Assembly: GCA_050260415.1 (NCBI GenBank) | Contig: JBLNCE010000178.1 | Span: 1 to 10,047 of the forward strand | Origin: JBLNCE01 sp050260415 | GTDB lineage: Bacteria; Bacillota; UBA4882; JAAYXC01 | Direction: 5' to 3' | Length of the DNA stretch: 10,047 nt | In this document: piece after piece, positions 1 through 6,720 of the stretch | Numbering within the stretch: the first letter of the stretch is position 1 | How the letters are laid out: each line of letters begins with the position of its first letter | Translations under genes and position numbers: made by a program | Notes under the pieces: model-generated | What the model saw: the letters and a program-made list of their open reading frames with translations, nothing else | What the model was told of the DNA's origin: nothing | The model's database searches: none

Positions 1-58
1 ACGGCGGCAGGAGCATCATCTGTTTTGGGTTGTATGGCCGATATGTCTTCTTGTCCAT
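1..58 (-). CDS. IS1182-type transposase, N-terminal codons only (continues past the left edge)
   Basis: Read on the minus strand from an ATG at 58-56, the sequence encodes 19 residues beginning MDKKTYRPYNP and ending QMMLLPP before the window stops. The pattern [F/Y]RPY-x-P-x-Q-x-x-LLPP close to the start codon is characteristic of the N-terminus of IS1182-family DDE transposases (established knowledge). It would catalyse movement of its own element. Only the start is visible, so whether the gene is intact is unknown. No strong ribosome binding site is seen; there is a weak AAGG just before the ATG. The element end should lie somewhere in about 60-125, where the neighbouring LURP-one-like gene becomes recognisable. 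Confidence 0.75.
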   Translation of the reverse strand, partial: MDKKTYRPYNPKQMMLLPP

Positions 59-125
59 GCCTTATTAGTTCGACACTCCGGCGGGATTCCCTCGCCCGGC
101 GATAAAGTTTTACTCGGACAAACTC
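59..125. mobile_element. Presumed terminal region of the IS1182-type element and junction with the disrupted gene
   Basis: Between the transposase start (58) and the first recognisable LURP-one-like codons (about 121) lies a short stretch with no gene. It includes a perfect 6-bp inverted repeat, CTCGGA 113-118 and TCCGAG 124-129, with loop CAAAC, near the presumed junction. I infer that the insertion sequence ends here and cut off the 5' part of the following gene. The exact terminal inverted repeat and target duplication cannot be placed, because the other end of the element lies outside the window. Confidence 0.4.
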
Positions 126-522
126 CGAGGTCCTGGCGATCAAGGCCCGCCAGATCCTGGATATCTCGGCCACCTATGATGTGACCGACGTGGAGAGCGG
201 GCAAAAGGTCGGGGCCTTGCAGCGGAGGGGCTTCAAGTCGATCATCCGCGATGAATGGAACATCCTGGACGCCGATGACCGGCCGATCGGGGTCCTGAAA
301 GAAGACAGCCTAGCCATTCTACGGCGTTTCATCAACCTGATCCCGCAGGAATTTCACGTCGAGATCAACGGGGTCCAGGTCTGCACCCTCAAGCAGAACT
401 TCAATCCCTTCACCCTCAGGCTGGCCGTGGATTTCACGGCCGACCGGACCAACCTTTTCGACCGGCGGCTGGGCCTGGCCGCAGCCGTCCTGCTCTGCGC
501 CATCGAGCAGCGGCAACAGTAG
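121..522 (+). pseudogene. LURP-one-related / tubby-like scramblase-family protein, 5' truncated
   Basis: The frame is open from 106 (after a TAA at 103-105) to the TAG at 520-522, and family-like sequence begins near 121 (NSEVLAIKARQILDISATYD). The order of motifs fits bacterial LURP-one-like proteins, which adopt a tubby-like beta-barrel fold: KVGALQRRGFKS, then DEWNILDADDRPIG, then LIPQEFHVEINGV, then QNFNPF, then a C-terminal hydrophobic helix around LDRRLGLAAAVLLCAIE. Their role in bacteria is poorly defined. The N-terminal strands are missing, and the sequence just upstream belongs to the IS1182-type element, so insertion probably broke the gene. A GTG at 181 could in principle start a 113-residue product, but no Shine-Dalgarno precedes it and it lies inside the conserved domain. 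I call it a remnant with high confidence in the family and moderate confidence that it is not expressed. Confidence 0.7.
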
Positions 523-573
523 AAAAGGTGATCCCCATTATGTGACAGTTGCAGGTTACGCCACGGATTTGCT

Positions 574-600
574 CCCGGGGGGCCCGGGGTAAATTTGTTT
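574..600 (+). terminator. Possible rho-independent terminator after the LURP-one remnant
   Basis: CCCGGG at 574-579 pairs perfectly with CCCGGG at 583-588 across a GGG loop and is followed by an A/T-rich tract (590-600) whose T run is interrupted. It begins about 50 bases after the stop codon at 522. The stem is strong and the tail mediocre. Confidence 0.4.
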
Positions 601-699
601 CCAGCCCAAAACGGGGAGGAAGAACGCGATAAAGTGTCGAAATCATGGGCGCCAAAAAATGCTTGCCAAGGTAAGTATCTCTCAATTCTCCAGCGAATA

Positions 700-820
700 C
701 GGTCTACAGGGCCGGCGGGTACCGGCCATCCACGGCCGTACGGCGGACGGTTGGAGAGGGTGGATAGCGGGGATGCCCCAAACGGGGTAAAAATACAGAA
801 AAAAAAGGGGGAAATCCAGT
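700..820 (+). promoter_or_regulatory. Hairpin-rich 5' leader of the ABC operon
   Basis: Three inverted repeats lie directly upstream of the binding-protein gene. GGCCGG 710-715 pairs with CCGGCC 722-727. ATCCAC 728-733 pairs with GTGGAT 760-765 and encloses an inner CCGT 736-739 / ACGG 747-750 pair. CCCC 776-779 can pair either with GGGG 769-772 or with GGGG 784-787, but not both at once. An A-rich stretch and the Shine-Dalgarno GGGGGA (807-812) follow. I could not match the leader to any riboswitch class I know. A convincing -35/-10 promoter was not found in 523-700. Regulation through the leader is an inference from its position and structure. Confidence 0.4.
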
Positions 821-2023
821 TTGAAGAGACTAACGGTCCTGTTATTGTGCCTGACCGCGCTCTGTGTCCTGATGCTTCCCGTTTCCGCTGCCAGCGCCCC
901 ATTCCACATCGGCGTGGTCACTGGTACTGTTTCCCAGTCTGAAGACGACCTGCGTGGCGCGGAAAGACTGATCGAGGAGTACGGAAGCGTCTCCAAGGGT
1001 GGAATGATCAACCACCTTACCTATCCCGACAATTTCATGACGGAGATGGAGACCACGATCGCCCAGATCGTCGGGTTGGCGGATGATCCCCTCATGAAGG
1101 CCATCATCGTCAACCAGGCCATTCCGGGAACCGTGGAGGCTTTCCGGCGGGTTCGCGAGCGCCGTAAGGACATCCTGCTCCTGGCGGGCGGACCGCATGA
1201 GGATCCGGGAATGCTCTCCGATGTGGCTGATCTGAGCATCAACCCCGACAATGTCGCCCGTGGTTACTTGATTATCGCCGCCGCCAAAAAACTGGGCGCC
1301 GATACCTTTATGCACATCTCCTTCCCGCGGCACATGAGCTACGAGCTGTTATCCAGAAGAAGAGACATCATGAAAGTCGCCTGTAAAGACTTGGGGCTCA
1401 CCTTCGTGGATATGGGTTCACCGGATCCCACCAGCGAAGTCGGGGTCGCCGGCGCGCAACAGTTTATCCTGGAGCAGGTTCCCTCCTGGCTGAAGACCTA
1501 CGGCAAAAAGACGGCTTTCTTCTGCACCAATGACGCCCATACCGAACCGCTGCTGAAGCGCATCGCCGAACTTGGCGGGTACTTCATCGAAGCGGACCTG
1601 CCCTCCCCGACCATGGGTTATCCAGGCGCGCTGGGCGTCAAGTTTGACGACTCCGACAAGGGCAACTGGCCGAAGATCCTCAAGAAAGTGGAGGATGCCG
1701 TGATAAAGGCCGGCGGCAAGGGCCGCATGGGGACCTGGGCATACTCCTTCGGTTACACCACCACCGCCGCCCTGGGCGAACTGGCCAAACGGGTCGTGGA
1801 GAAAAAGGCCAGTCTCAAAAAGATGAAGGACGTTATGGCCGCTTTTGCCAAATACACTCCCGGCGCCGAATGGAACGGCAGTTACTATGTGGACGCCAAG
1901 AACGTGGAGCGCGAGAACTTCATCCAGATCTATCAGGATACCTATGTATTTGGCCGTGGTTATTTGGGTATGACCAAAGTCAAGGTGCCCAAGAAGTATT
2001 TTGACATCAATATCGGTAAATAA
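821..2023 (+). CDS. ABC importer substrate-binding protein, DUF3798-like
   Basis: The 400-residue product starts at TTG 821, eight bases after GGGGGA (807-812). This start gives a clean signal peptide: KR at residues 2-3, a hydrophobic core at about 4-20, and a cleavage site near VSA (21-23). No lipobox cysteine is seen, so it looks secreted or periplasmic rather than lipid-anchored. The mature part begins FHIGVVTGTVSQSEDD (28-43), a typical first strand and loop of the DUF3798 family, a group of type-I periplasmic-binding-like proteins. Later Rossmann-type strands include LLLAGGPHEDPG, TAFFCTNDAH and GYPGALGVKFDD. It should capture the solute and deliver it to the permease pair encoded downstream. 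The ligand cannot be deduced; the ATPase and permeases resemble sugar and nucleoside importers. The gene is first in the operon and is separated from the ATPase by a strong hairpin, which may favour higher expression of this subunit. Confidence 0.85.
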   Translation: MKRLTVLLLCLTALCVLMLPVSAASAPFHIGVVTGTVSQSEDDLRGAERLIEEYGSVSKGGMINHLTYPDNFMTEMETTIAQIVGLADDPLMKAIIVNQAIPGTVEAFRRVRERRKDILLLAGGPHEDPGMLSDVADLSINPDNVARGYLIIAAAKKLGADTFMHISFPRHMSYELLSRRRDIMKVACKDLGLTFVDMGSPDPTSEVGVAGAQQFILEQVPSWLKTYGKKTAFFCTNDAHTEPLLKRIAELGGYFIEADLPSPTMGYPGALGVKFDDSDKGNWPKILKKVEDAVIKAGGKGRMGTWAYSFGYTTTAALGELAKRVVEKKASLKKMKDVMAAFAKYTPGAEWNGSYYVDAKNVERENFIQIYQDTYVFGRGYLGMTKVKVPKKYFDINIGK

Positions 2024-2078
2024 CGGCACTCCCGGAAAATTAAATCCAGAAACCCGGGGGCATAATGCAAATCTTCAA

Positions 2079-2111
2079 ACATAAGGAGAGGCGCTTGTCC
2101 TCTCCTTATGT
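2079..2111 (+). promoter_or_regulatory. Intercistronic hairpin, 13-bp perfect stem
   Basis: ACATAAGGAGAGG (2079-2091) and CCTCTCCTTATGT (2099-2111) are exact reverse complements with a 7-base loop. No T run follows, so it is not an ordinary terminator. It lies between the stop of the binding-protein gene (2023) and the preferred ATPase start (2134). Such hairpins in binding-protein operons, as in malE-malF, protect the upstream mRNA from 3' exonucleases and lower downstream expression (established for that system, inferred here). The left arm contains an AAGGAGAGG Shine-Dalgarno-like sequence that the stem would mask. Confidence 0.65.
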
Positions 2112-2133
2112 CCTGTTAATTGAGGGTGATGCG

Positions 2134-3744
2134 ATGCAGGCGGATGGCTATATCCTGCAGATGAAGAAGATCAGTAAGGAATTCTTCGGCAATCAGGTTC
2201 TCAAGGATGTCGACCTGGATGTCCGGCCGGGCGAGATCGTCGGCCTGGTCGGTGAGAATGGCGCCGGCAAATCCACCCTGATGAATATCCTCTTTGGCAA
2301 CCCAATCATCCATGCCACCGGTGGTTTCACCGGTCAGATTCTCTTCGATGGGCAAGAAGTCAACTTTGCCAACCCCTTGGCCGCCCTGGACAAAGGGATC
2401 GGCATGGTGCACCAGGAGTTCGTGCTCATCCCCGGCTTTACGGCCATGGAGAATATCCAGCTGAATAAGGAACCGCTCAAATATAGTTTCTGCTCGGAGA
2501 TCTTCGGCGATCGCTTGAACCTGCTGGATCGGGAAGCGATGAAACGAAACGCGATCGAGGCGATCAAACTCCTGGAAGTCGAGCTCGATCCGGAGATGTT
2601 GGTGTCCGAGATGCCCGTCGGACACCGTCAGTTTACCGAGATCGCCCGGGAAATCAGCCGCCGGGGGATCAAACTCTTGGTGCTGGACGAGCCCACGGCA
2701 GTGCTAACGGAGTCGGAGGCTGAAATCGTGGTGGCGGTCCTGCGGCGTCTGGCGGCCAAAGGGATCGCGGTGATCTTCATCTCCCACCGTTTGTCGGAGA
2801 TCATGGCTGTCTGCGATCGCATCGTCATCCTGCGGGATGGCGCCCTGCAAAAGGAACTGCTCCCATCCCAGACCAATCCCAGAGAGATCGCCCGCTACAT
2901 GGTGGGCGGCAAATTGGCGGTGCAGACCGAGAAACAGGTGCGAAAGGAAGACGCGGGCGACACGATCCTCAGCATTCGCGATCTGTGGGTGGATATGCCC
3001 GGCGAACCGGTCAACGGCGTCTCCCTGGAGATCCAAAGAGGCGAAATTTTCGGGATCGGCGGCTTGACCGGCCAGGGTAAGCTGGGGATCGCCAACGGGG
3101 TGATGGGACTCTATCCCGCCGAGGGCGCGGTTTTTTTCAAGGGCAATCCGATCCCGCTGAATAATCCCAAGGCCGCCTTGGCCCAAGGCTTGGCCTTTGT
3201 TTCCGAGGATCGGCGGGGGATCGGCCTGCTCCTCGATCTGCCGTTGAGCATGAATATTGCCTTCACCGCCATGCAGGTCAAGAAGGATTTCATCCACCCG
3301 AGTTTCCTCGGCCGGTTGTTCAAGTGGCGCGACGAGCGGGCCATCAGGGAATTGGCCCGCCAGTACATCGATCTACTACAGATCAAGTGCGTCGATGAGA
3401 GCCAGATCGTCAGGGAACTCTCCGGTGGTAACCAGCAAAAGGTCTGTATGGCCAAGGCGTTCGCTCTCCAGCCCGAGTTGATGTTCGTCTCCGAACCGAC
3501 CCGCGGGATCGATATCGGCGCCAAGGGCCTGGTCCTGGAGACCATCAAACGCTTCAATCAGGAGTACGGCAGGACGATCATCATCACCTCCTCTGAGCTG
3601 GAGGAGTTACGTTCGGTCTCCGACCGCATCGCCATCGTCAGCGAGGGCCGCATCGCCGGCATCCTGCCGGCCTCCGCCGAACCGGAGGAATTTGGCCTGT
3701 TGATGCTGGGAAGATCCGTCGCAGATAAGGAGGGGATCGGATGA
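2134..3744 (+). CDS. ABC importer ATPase with two nucleotide-binding domains (RbsA/BMP type)
   Basis: The 536-residue product is a fused double ATPase that powers uptake through the two permeases encoded next. The N-terminal domain has Walker A GENGAGKST (40-48), Q-loop MVHQEF, a degenerate signature MPVGHRQFTEI, Walker B LLVLDEPT and the H-loop FISHRL. The C-terminal domain has a degenerate Walker A (GLTGQGKLGI, lacking GKS/T), a full signature LSGGNQQKV and Walker B MFVSEPTRGID. This asymmetry is normal for RbsA-like proteins. Compared with RbsA (about 500 residues) it carries extra sequence after Walker A (around PIIHATGGF) and around YSFCSEIFGDRLN. The ATG at 2134 is preferred because GAGGGT (2122-2127) precedes it at good spacing and relatives begin just before this point. 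An in-frame ATG at 2065 (after GGGGG 2056-2060) would add 23 residues and place the hairpin inside the gene. The stop overlaps the next start by 4 nt. Confidence 0.9.
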   Translation: MQADGYILQMKKISKEFFGNQVLKDVDLDVRPGEIVGLVGENGAGKSTLMNILFGNPIIHATGGFTGQILFDGQEVNFANPLAALDKGIGMVHQEFVLIPGFTAMENIQLNKEPLKYSFCSEIFGDRLNLLDREAMKRNAIEAIKLLEVELDPEMLVSEMPVGHRQFTEIAREISRRGIKLLVLDEPTAVLTESEAEIVVAVLRRLAAKGIAVIFISHRLSEIMAVCDRIVILRDGALQKELLPSQTNPREIARYMVGGKLAVQTEKQVRKEDAGDTILSIRDLWVDMPGEPVNGVSLEIQRGEIFGIGGLTGQGKLGIANGVMGLYPAEGAVFFKGNPIPLNNPKAALAQGLAFVSEDRRGIGLLLDLPLSMNIAFTAMQVKKDFIHPSFLGRLFKWRDERAIRELARQYIDLLQIKCVDESQIVRELSGGNQQKVCMAKAFALQPELMFVSEPTRGIDIGAKGLVLETIKRFNQEYGRTIIITSSELEELRSVSDRIAIVSEGRIAGILPASAEPEEFGLLMLGRSVADKEGIG

Positions 3745-4799
3745 GACCGGGATTTGCCGCCACTACCACTCGAATGGTCGAGAGCATCGGACTTCCCCGG
3801 CTGTTAATCGGCCTATTCTTGGTGGCGCTTTTTGTAATCACACCGTTTATCGGGTTGCGTCTGGATACCTCGATCAATGATGTCATTCTACGTTTCGGCA
3901 TGAACGCTTTCTTGGTCCTGTCATTGGTGCCGATGATCAAGTCCGGGTGCGGTCTGAATTTCGGCCTGCAACTTGGGGTGATCGCCGGGTTGTTGGGCGC
4001 GGTTTGCAGTCTGGAGATGCAAACCAGGGGATTCGGCGGCTTTTTTCTAGCCATCGCCATCGCCACTCTCTTTGGGGTTGCCCTGGGTTGGTTATATGGG
4101 GTGATCCTGAACAAGGTCAAAGGCAACGAGATGGTAGTGGCCAATTACGTCGGTTTCTCCATGGTGGCTTTCATGTGCATTATGTGGTTGATTCTCCCGT
4201 TTCGCAGCAAGGATATGATCTGGGCCTATGGCGGCAGCGGCCTCAGAACCACCATCAGCACCCAAGGCTATTGGTTGCATGTTTTGGACGACTTTCTGGC
4301 CTTTCAAATTGGCGCCAATATCAAATTCCCCACGGGCACTATCCTGTTTTTCGCGCTTTTCGCTTTTCTGGTCAGCTCCTTTTTCCGGACCAGAATCGGC
4401 ACGGCGATCGTCGCGGTCGGTTCCAACCCGGATTACGCCCGTTCCTGCGGGGTCAATGTGGACCGGATGCGGATCATCTCGGTGATCCTCTCCACGGTCC
4501 TGGCGGCAATCGGCATCATCGTTCTGGAGCAAAGTTTTGGTTTCATCCAATTGTACTTGGGCCCTCTGTATATGGCTTTCCCCGCGGTGGCAGCCGTGCT
4601 TTTGGGCGGGGCCTCGGTGGATAAGGTCACGATCAGGAATGTGGTGATCGGCGCCATCCTTTTCCAAGGGATTCTGACGATGACGCCTTCGGTCATCACG
4701 ACTTTGATCCATAGCGACATGTCCGAAACGATCCGGATCATTGTCTCCAATGGCATGATCGTTTACGCGTTGACGCGGGCGACGGGGGTGAGATCGTGA
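3741..4799 (+). CDS. ABC importer permease 1 (BPD_transp_2 family)
   Basis: This 352-residue polytopic membrane protein is one half of the translocation channel. Hydrophobic segments fall at about residues 20-38, 52-66, 74-92, 99-122, 133-153, 198-215, 245-265, 276-292 and 300-318 by eye. Family marks include GLNFGLQLGVIAG near residue 72, NKVKGNEM after the fourth segment, and the cytoplasmic coupling region VGSNPDYARSCGVNVDRMR followed by ILSTVLAA, which should dock on the ATPase. These are typical of RbsC-like and BMP-type nucleoside/sugar permeases. Translation starts at ATG 3741, which overlaps the ATPase stop (ATGA), with AAGGAGG at 3727-3733, so coupling to the ATPase gene is likely. 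It shares the same fold and motifs with permease 2 but is clearly a distinct protein, so the channel is expected to be a heterodimer. A truncated paralogue lies at 8165-8569. Confidence 0.9.
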   Translation: MRPGFAATTTRMVESIGLPRLLIGLFLVALFVITPFIGLRLDTSINDVILRFGMNAFLVLSLVPMIKSGCGLNFGLQLGVIAGLLGAVCSLEMQTRGFGGFFLAIAIATLFGVALGWLYGVILNKVKGNEMVVANYVGFSMVAFMCIMWLILPFRSKDMIWAYGGSGLRTTISTQGYWLHVLDDFLAFQIGANIKFPTGTILFFALFAFLVSSFFRTRIGTAIVAVGSNPDYARSCGVNVDRMRIISVILSTVLAAIGIIVLEQSFGFIQLYLGPLYMAFPAVAAVLLGGASVDKVTIRNVVIGAILFQGILTMTPSVITTLIHSDMSETIRIIVSNGMIVYALTRATGVRS

Positions 4800-5950
4800 A
4801 AGAACAAACCAGTATCTCAAAGGAAATGCATCCAGCGGTAAAATTCCTGATCAACAATATGGTCCCCATCATCTTTATCCTTTTGGTCGTCGCGGCTTTC
4901 CCCATTTCCGGCTTGAGCCTGGGATACTTGGGCAATGAAGTGATCACGCGCTTGGTGCGCAATTCCTTTTTGATTCTGTCCTTGCTGATTCCCGTCATGG
5001 CGGGGATGGGCATGAATTTCGGTATCGTGCTCGGGGCGATGGCCGGCGAGATCGGTTTGATCCTGATCACCGACTGGGGAGTTTTCGGACTCCCAGGCCT
5101 GCTCCTGGCCATGCTGATCTCCACGCCCATCGCCATTCTGGCGGGTTATTTCGCCGGGGTTATCTTGAACAAGGCCAAAGGCCGGGAGATGGTTACGGGC
5201 CTGATGTTGGGTTTCTTTATGAATGGGATCTACCAACTAATCGTCTTATATGGTATGGGCCGGATCATCCCCATCACCAACCCCCATATCCTCTTGCCAA
5301 GGGGGTTCGGCATCCGTAATGCCATTGATTTGCTGGCCATCAGACAGGCGCTTGACAAACTCCTGACGGTTCAGATCAAGGGGATCAATATCCCCCTGGC
5401 CACCTTACTGGTGATCGCCGCCCTTTGCCTGTTCGTGATCTGGTTCCGCCGGACCAAACTGGGCCAGGATATGCGCACCGTCGGCCTGGACATGGAAGTG
5501 GCGCGCTCCTCCGGGATCAACGTGGAGCGGACGCGGATCATCTCGATCATCATCTCCACCGTCTTGGCCTGTTACGGCCAGATTATCTTCCTGCAAAACA
5601 TCGGGACGCTGAATACCTACAACAGTCACGAACAGGTCGGGACCTTCGCCATCGCCGCCCTGTTGATCGGCGGCGCATCGGTCACCAAAGCGTCGCTGCC
5701 CAACGTCTTCTTGGGCGTCATTCTCTTCCACTCGGTCTTCATTGTTTCGCCGCGCGCGGGCAAGGAATTGATCGGCCAAGCCCAGCTAGGCGAACATTTC
5801 CGGGTCTTCGTTTCTTACGGTGTCATCGCTTTCTCGCTGGCGCTCTACGCCTGGCGAAGACGGGTGGAAAAGGAAAACGAACGGAAAAAAGCGATGATCC
5901 TCAATAAGGCGTCCCTGACTGGACCCAAGGAGGGTGTAATCAAAGCATGA
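4796..5950 (+). CDS. ABC importer permease 2 (BPD_transp_2 family)
   Basis: The 384-residue polytopic protein is the second channel subunit. The start is GTG 4796, overlapping the stop of permease 1 (GTGA), with GGGGGTGAG at 4784-4792 just upstream. After a polar N-terminus of about 18 residues come several hydrophobic helices. Conserved marks are GMNFGIVLGAMAGEIG, NKAKGREMVTGLMLGFFMNGIYQL, the coupling region VGLDMEVARSSGINVERTR followed by IIISTVLA, and QNIGTLNTYNSHEQVG. The last motif is absent from permease 1 and is kept in the frameshifted paralogue at 8575-9719, so it looks like a subunit-specific functional element. The C-terminus is a basic and acidic cytoplasmic tail (WRRRVEKENERKK). 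The stop overlaps the next start. Confidence 0.9.
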   Translation: MKEQTSISKEMHPAVKFLINNMVPIIFILLVVAAFPISGLSLGYLGNEVITRLVRNSFLILSLLIPVMAGMGMNFGIVLGAMAGEIGLILITDWGVFGLPGLLLAMLISTPIAILAGYFAGVILNKAKGREMVTGLMLGFFMNGIYQLIVLYGMGRIIPITNPHILLPRGFGIRNAIDLLAIRQALDKLLTVQIKGINIPLATLLVIAALCLFVIWFRRTKLGQDMRTVGLDMEVARSSGINVERTRIISIIISTVLACYGQIIFLQNIGTLNTYNSHEQVGTFAIAALLIGGASVTKASLPNVFLGVILFHSVFIVSPRAGKELIGQAQLGEHFRVFVSYGVIAFSLALYAWRRRVEKENERKKAMILNKASLTGPKEGVIKA

Positions 5951-6363
5951 GCAAGATTGTACGGCGCAACCTCATCCGCGGCGGGCTGCTCATCCTCCTG
6001 ATCCTGCTGGGTGTCTTCCTTTATTCCACAGGCAAGATACGGGAGATCTTTGTGGACAACGAGGAGGTTACAGCGGCCGACGGGACCCCTCTCTACCCGG
6101 CGGACAAAAGCTATCTGGTGTGGATCGACGGCCAGGAACTGGGCACCGTGCGGCCCGATCGCCGCAAATTCGGCGAGTTCCCCGGCCTCCGCCACACGGT
6201 GGTCCTGGAAGAACTGGATGAGAACGAGGATCCGACCGGCAAGAGATTCAGCCGCGAGTTCCTTGTCGGCCCTGGCCTTGGCGCTTATGTCAATGTTCCC
6301 GCTTTGGTCAACGGGGACGAGGAACGCTGGCTGCGCCGGGCGCGGCCGGAACCGGAAGAATAA
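5947..6363 (+). CDS. Small single-span membrane protein at the end of the ABC operon (DUF6672-like)
   Basis: The 138-residue protein starts at ATG 5947, overlapping the permease stop (ATGA); AAGGAGGG at 5927-5934 is about 12 nt upstream, so coupled translation may be needed. It has a basic start (KIVRRNLIR), one strongly hydrophobic helix at about 11-27, and then an external, probably beta-rich domain (YLVWIDGQELGTVRPD, then TVVLEELDENEDPTG, then SREFLVGPGLGAYVNVPAL) and an acidic tail. Short proteins of this shape close DUF3798-type ABC operons in other anaerobes; I believe they form the DUF6672 family, but I could not check. Topology by the positive-inside rule puts the domain outside, near the binding protein. 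I infer an accessory subunit for docking or stability; no enzymatic motif is seen. Confidence 0.75.
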   Translation: MSKIVRRNLIRGGLLILLILLGVFLYSTGKIREIFVDNEEVTAADGTPLYPADKSYLVWIDGQELGTVRPDRRKFGEFPGLRHTVVLEELDENEDPTGKRFSREFLVGPGLGAYVNVPALVNGDEERWLRRARPEPEE

Positions 6364-6429
6364 CGGGAAGCCTTACCCGAAAATGCTGAATCCATTAAGA
6401 AAAGAGCTCTTGACAGGCCGGGTGAATCC

Positions 6430-6597
6430 GTGTTGAGGCAGCACAATTCACCAACCCAGGAACAGCAAACACGGCTGGCCATGACCCCGCAGATGCGCCA
6501 GTCGCTGGCCATCCTGCAGATGCTCCTGGCGGAGCTGCAGGTCTACGTCGCCCGGCAGCTCGCGGAGAACTGCCTGTTGGAGCACCTCCTGTGTTAG
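6430..6597 (+). pseudogene. rpoN: RNA polymerase sigma-54 factor, N-terminal fragment
   Basis: From GTG 6430 the frame gives 55 residues to the TAG at 6595-6597. The stretch LAMTPQMRQSLAILQM, followed by LAELQVYVARQLAENCLLE, is the glutamine- and leucine-rich Region I of sigma-54, the part that contacts enhancer-binding activators. Intact sigma-54 proteins are about 450 residues or more, so about 90% is missing. After LLE the resemblance ends, and the sequence reads into what looks like the left end of an IS3-type element (from about 6592). A TTGACA at 6410-6415 lacks a matching -10. The fragment contains no core-binding or DNA-binding region, so it cannot act as a sigma factor. It sits 66 bases after the ABC operon. 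Confidence 0.75.
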
Positions 6598-6692
6598 GGT
6601 AGTTGTCACAGGACTCCGAGAGAAGTATATTGAAATTTAACTCGGAGGAGCGTGGCAAGAGAGTGGCACGATACAGCGACGATTTCAAGTAA
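6592..6692 (+). mobile_element. Left end of an IS3-type insertion element with the first nine codons of orfA
   Basis: At 6592 the sequence switches to TGTTAGGGTAGTTGTCACAG, a plausible terminal repeat starting with TG. CTCCGAG 6614-6620 and CTCGGAG 6641-6647 form an inverted repeat whose right arm contains the purine-rich GGAGGAG (6644-6650). GTG 6663 then opens MARYSDDFK and a TAA follows at 6690-6692. MARYS[DE][DE]FK is the usual opening of IS3-family OrfA helix-turn-helix proteins (established knowledge). The rest of the element is gone. It probably inserted into rpoN and was later deleted down to about 100 bp. The right boundary is uncertain. Confidence 0.5.
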
Positions 6693-6720
6693 AACCCGGA
6701 GGGGTTACCCCTCCCCCCCC

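Noticed and set aside
728..770. GGAGAG within the leader as part of a glycine riboswitch.
   Set aside because: The other conserved glycine-riboswitch boxes are not present in the expected order.
2065..2133. Upstream ATG 2065 (or TTG 2095) as the ATPase start.
   Set aside because: The extension has no family resemblance and would lie across a 13-bp perfect hairpin; ATG 2134 has its own ribosome site. It is not excluded, since GGGGG precedes 2065.
6410..6438. TTGACA at 6410-6415 as a promoter -35 for the rpoN fragment.
   Set aside because: At 17 bases spacing the sequence is TTGAGG, not a -10 box.
6664..6680. TGGCAC as the -24 element of a sigma-54 promoter.
   Set aside because: No GC dinucleotide with the right -12 context at the required spacing, and the bases are explained as orfA codons.
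6698..6714. Palindrome GGAGGGGTTACCCCTCC as a terminator or operator.
   Set aside because: The loop would be a single base, no T run follows, and it adjoins a C homopolymer at a likely joint between fragments.
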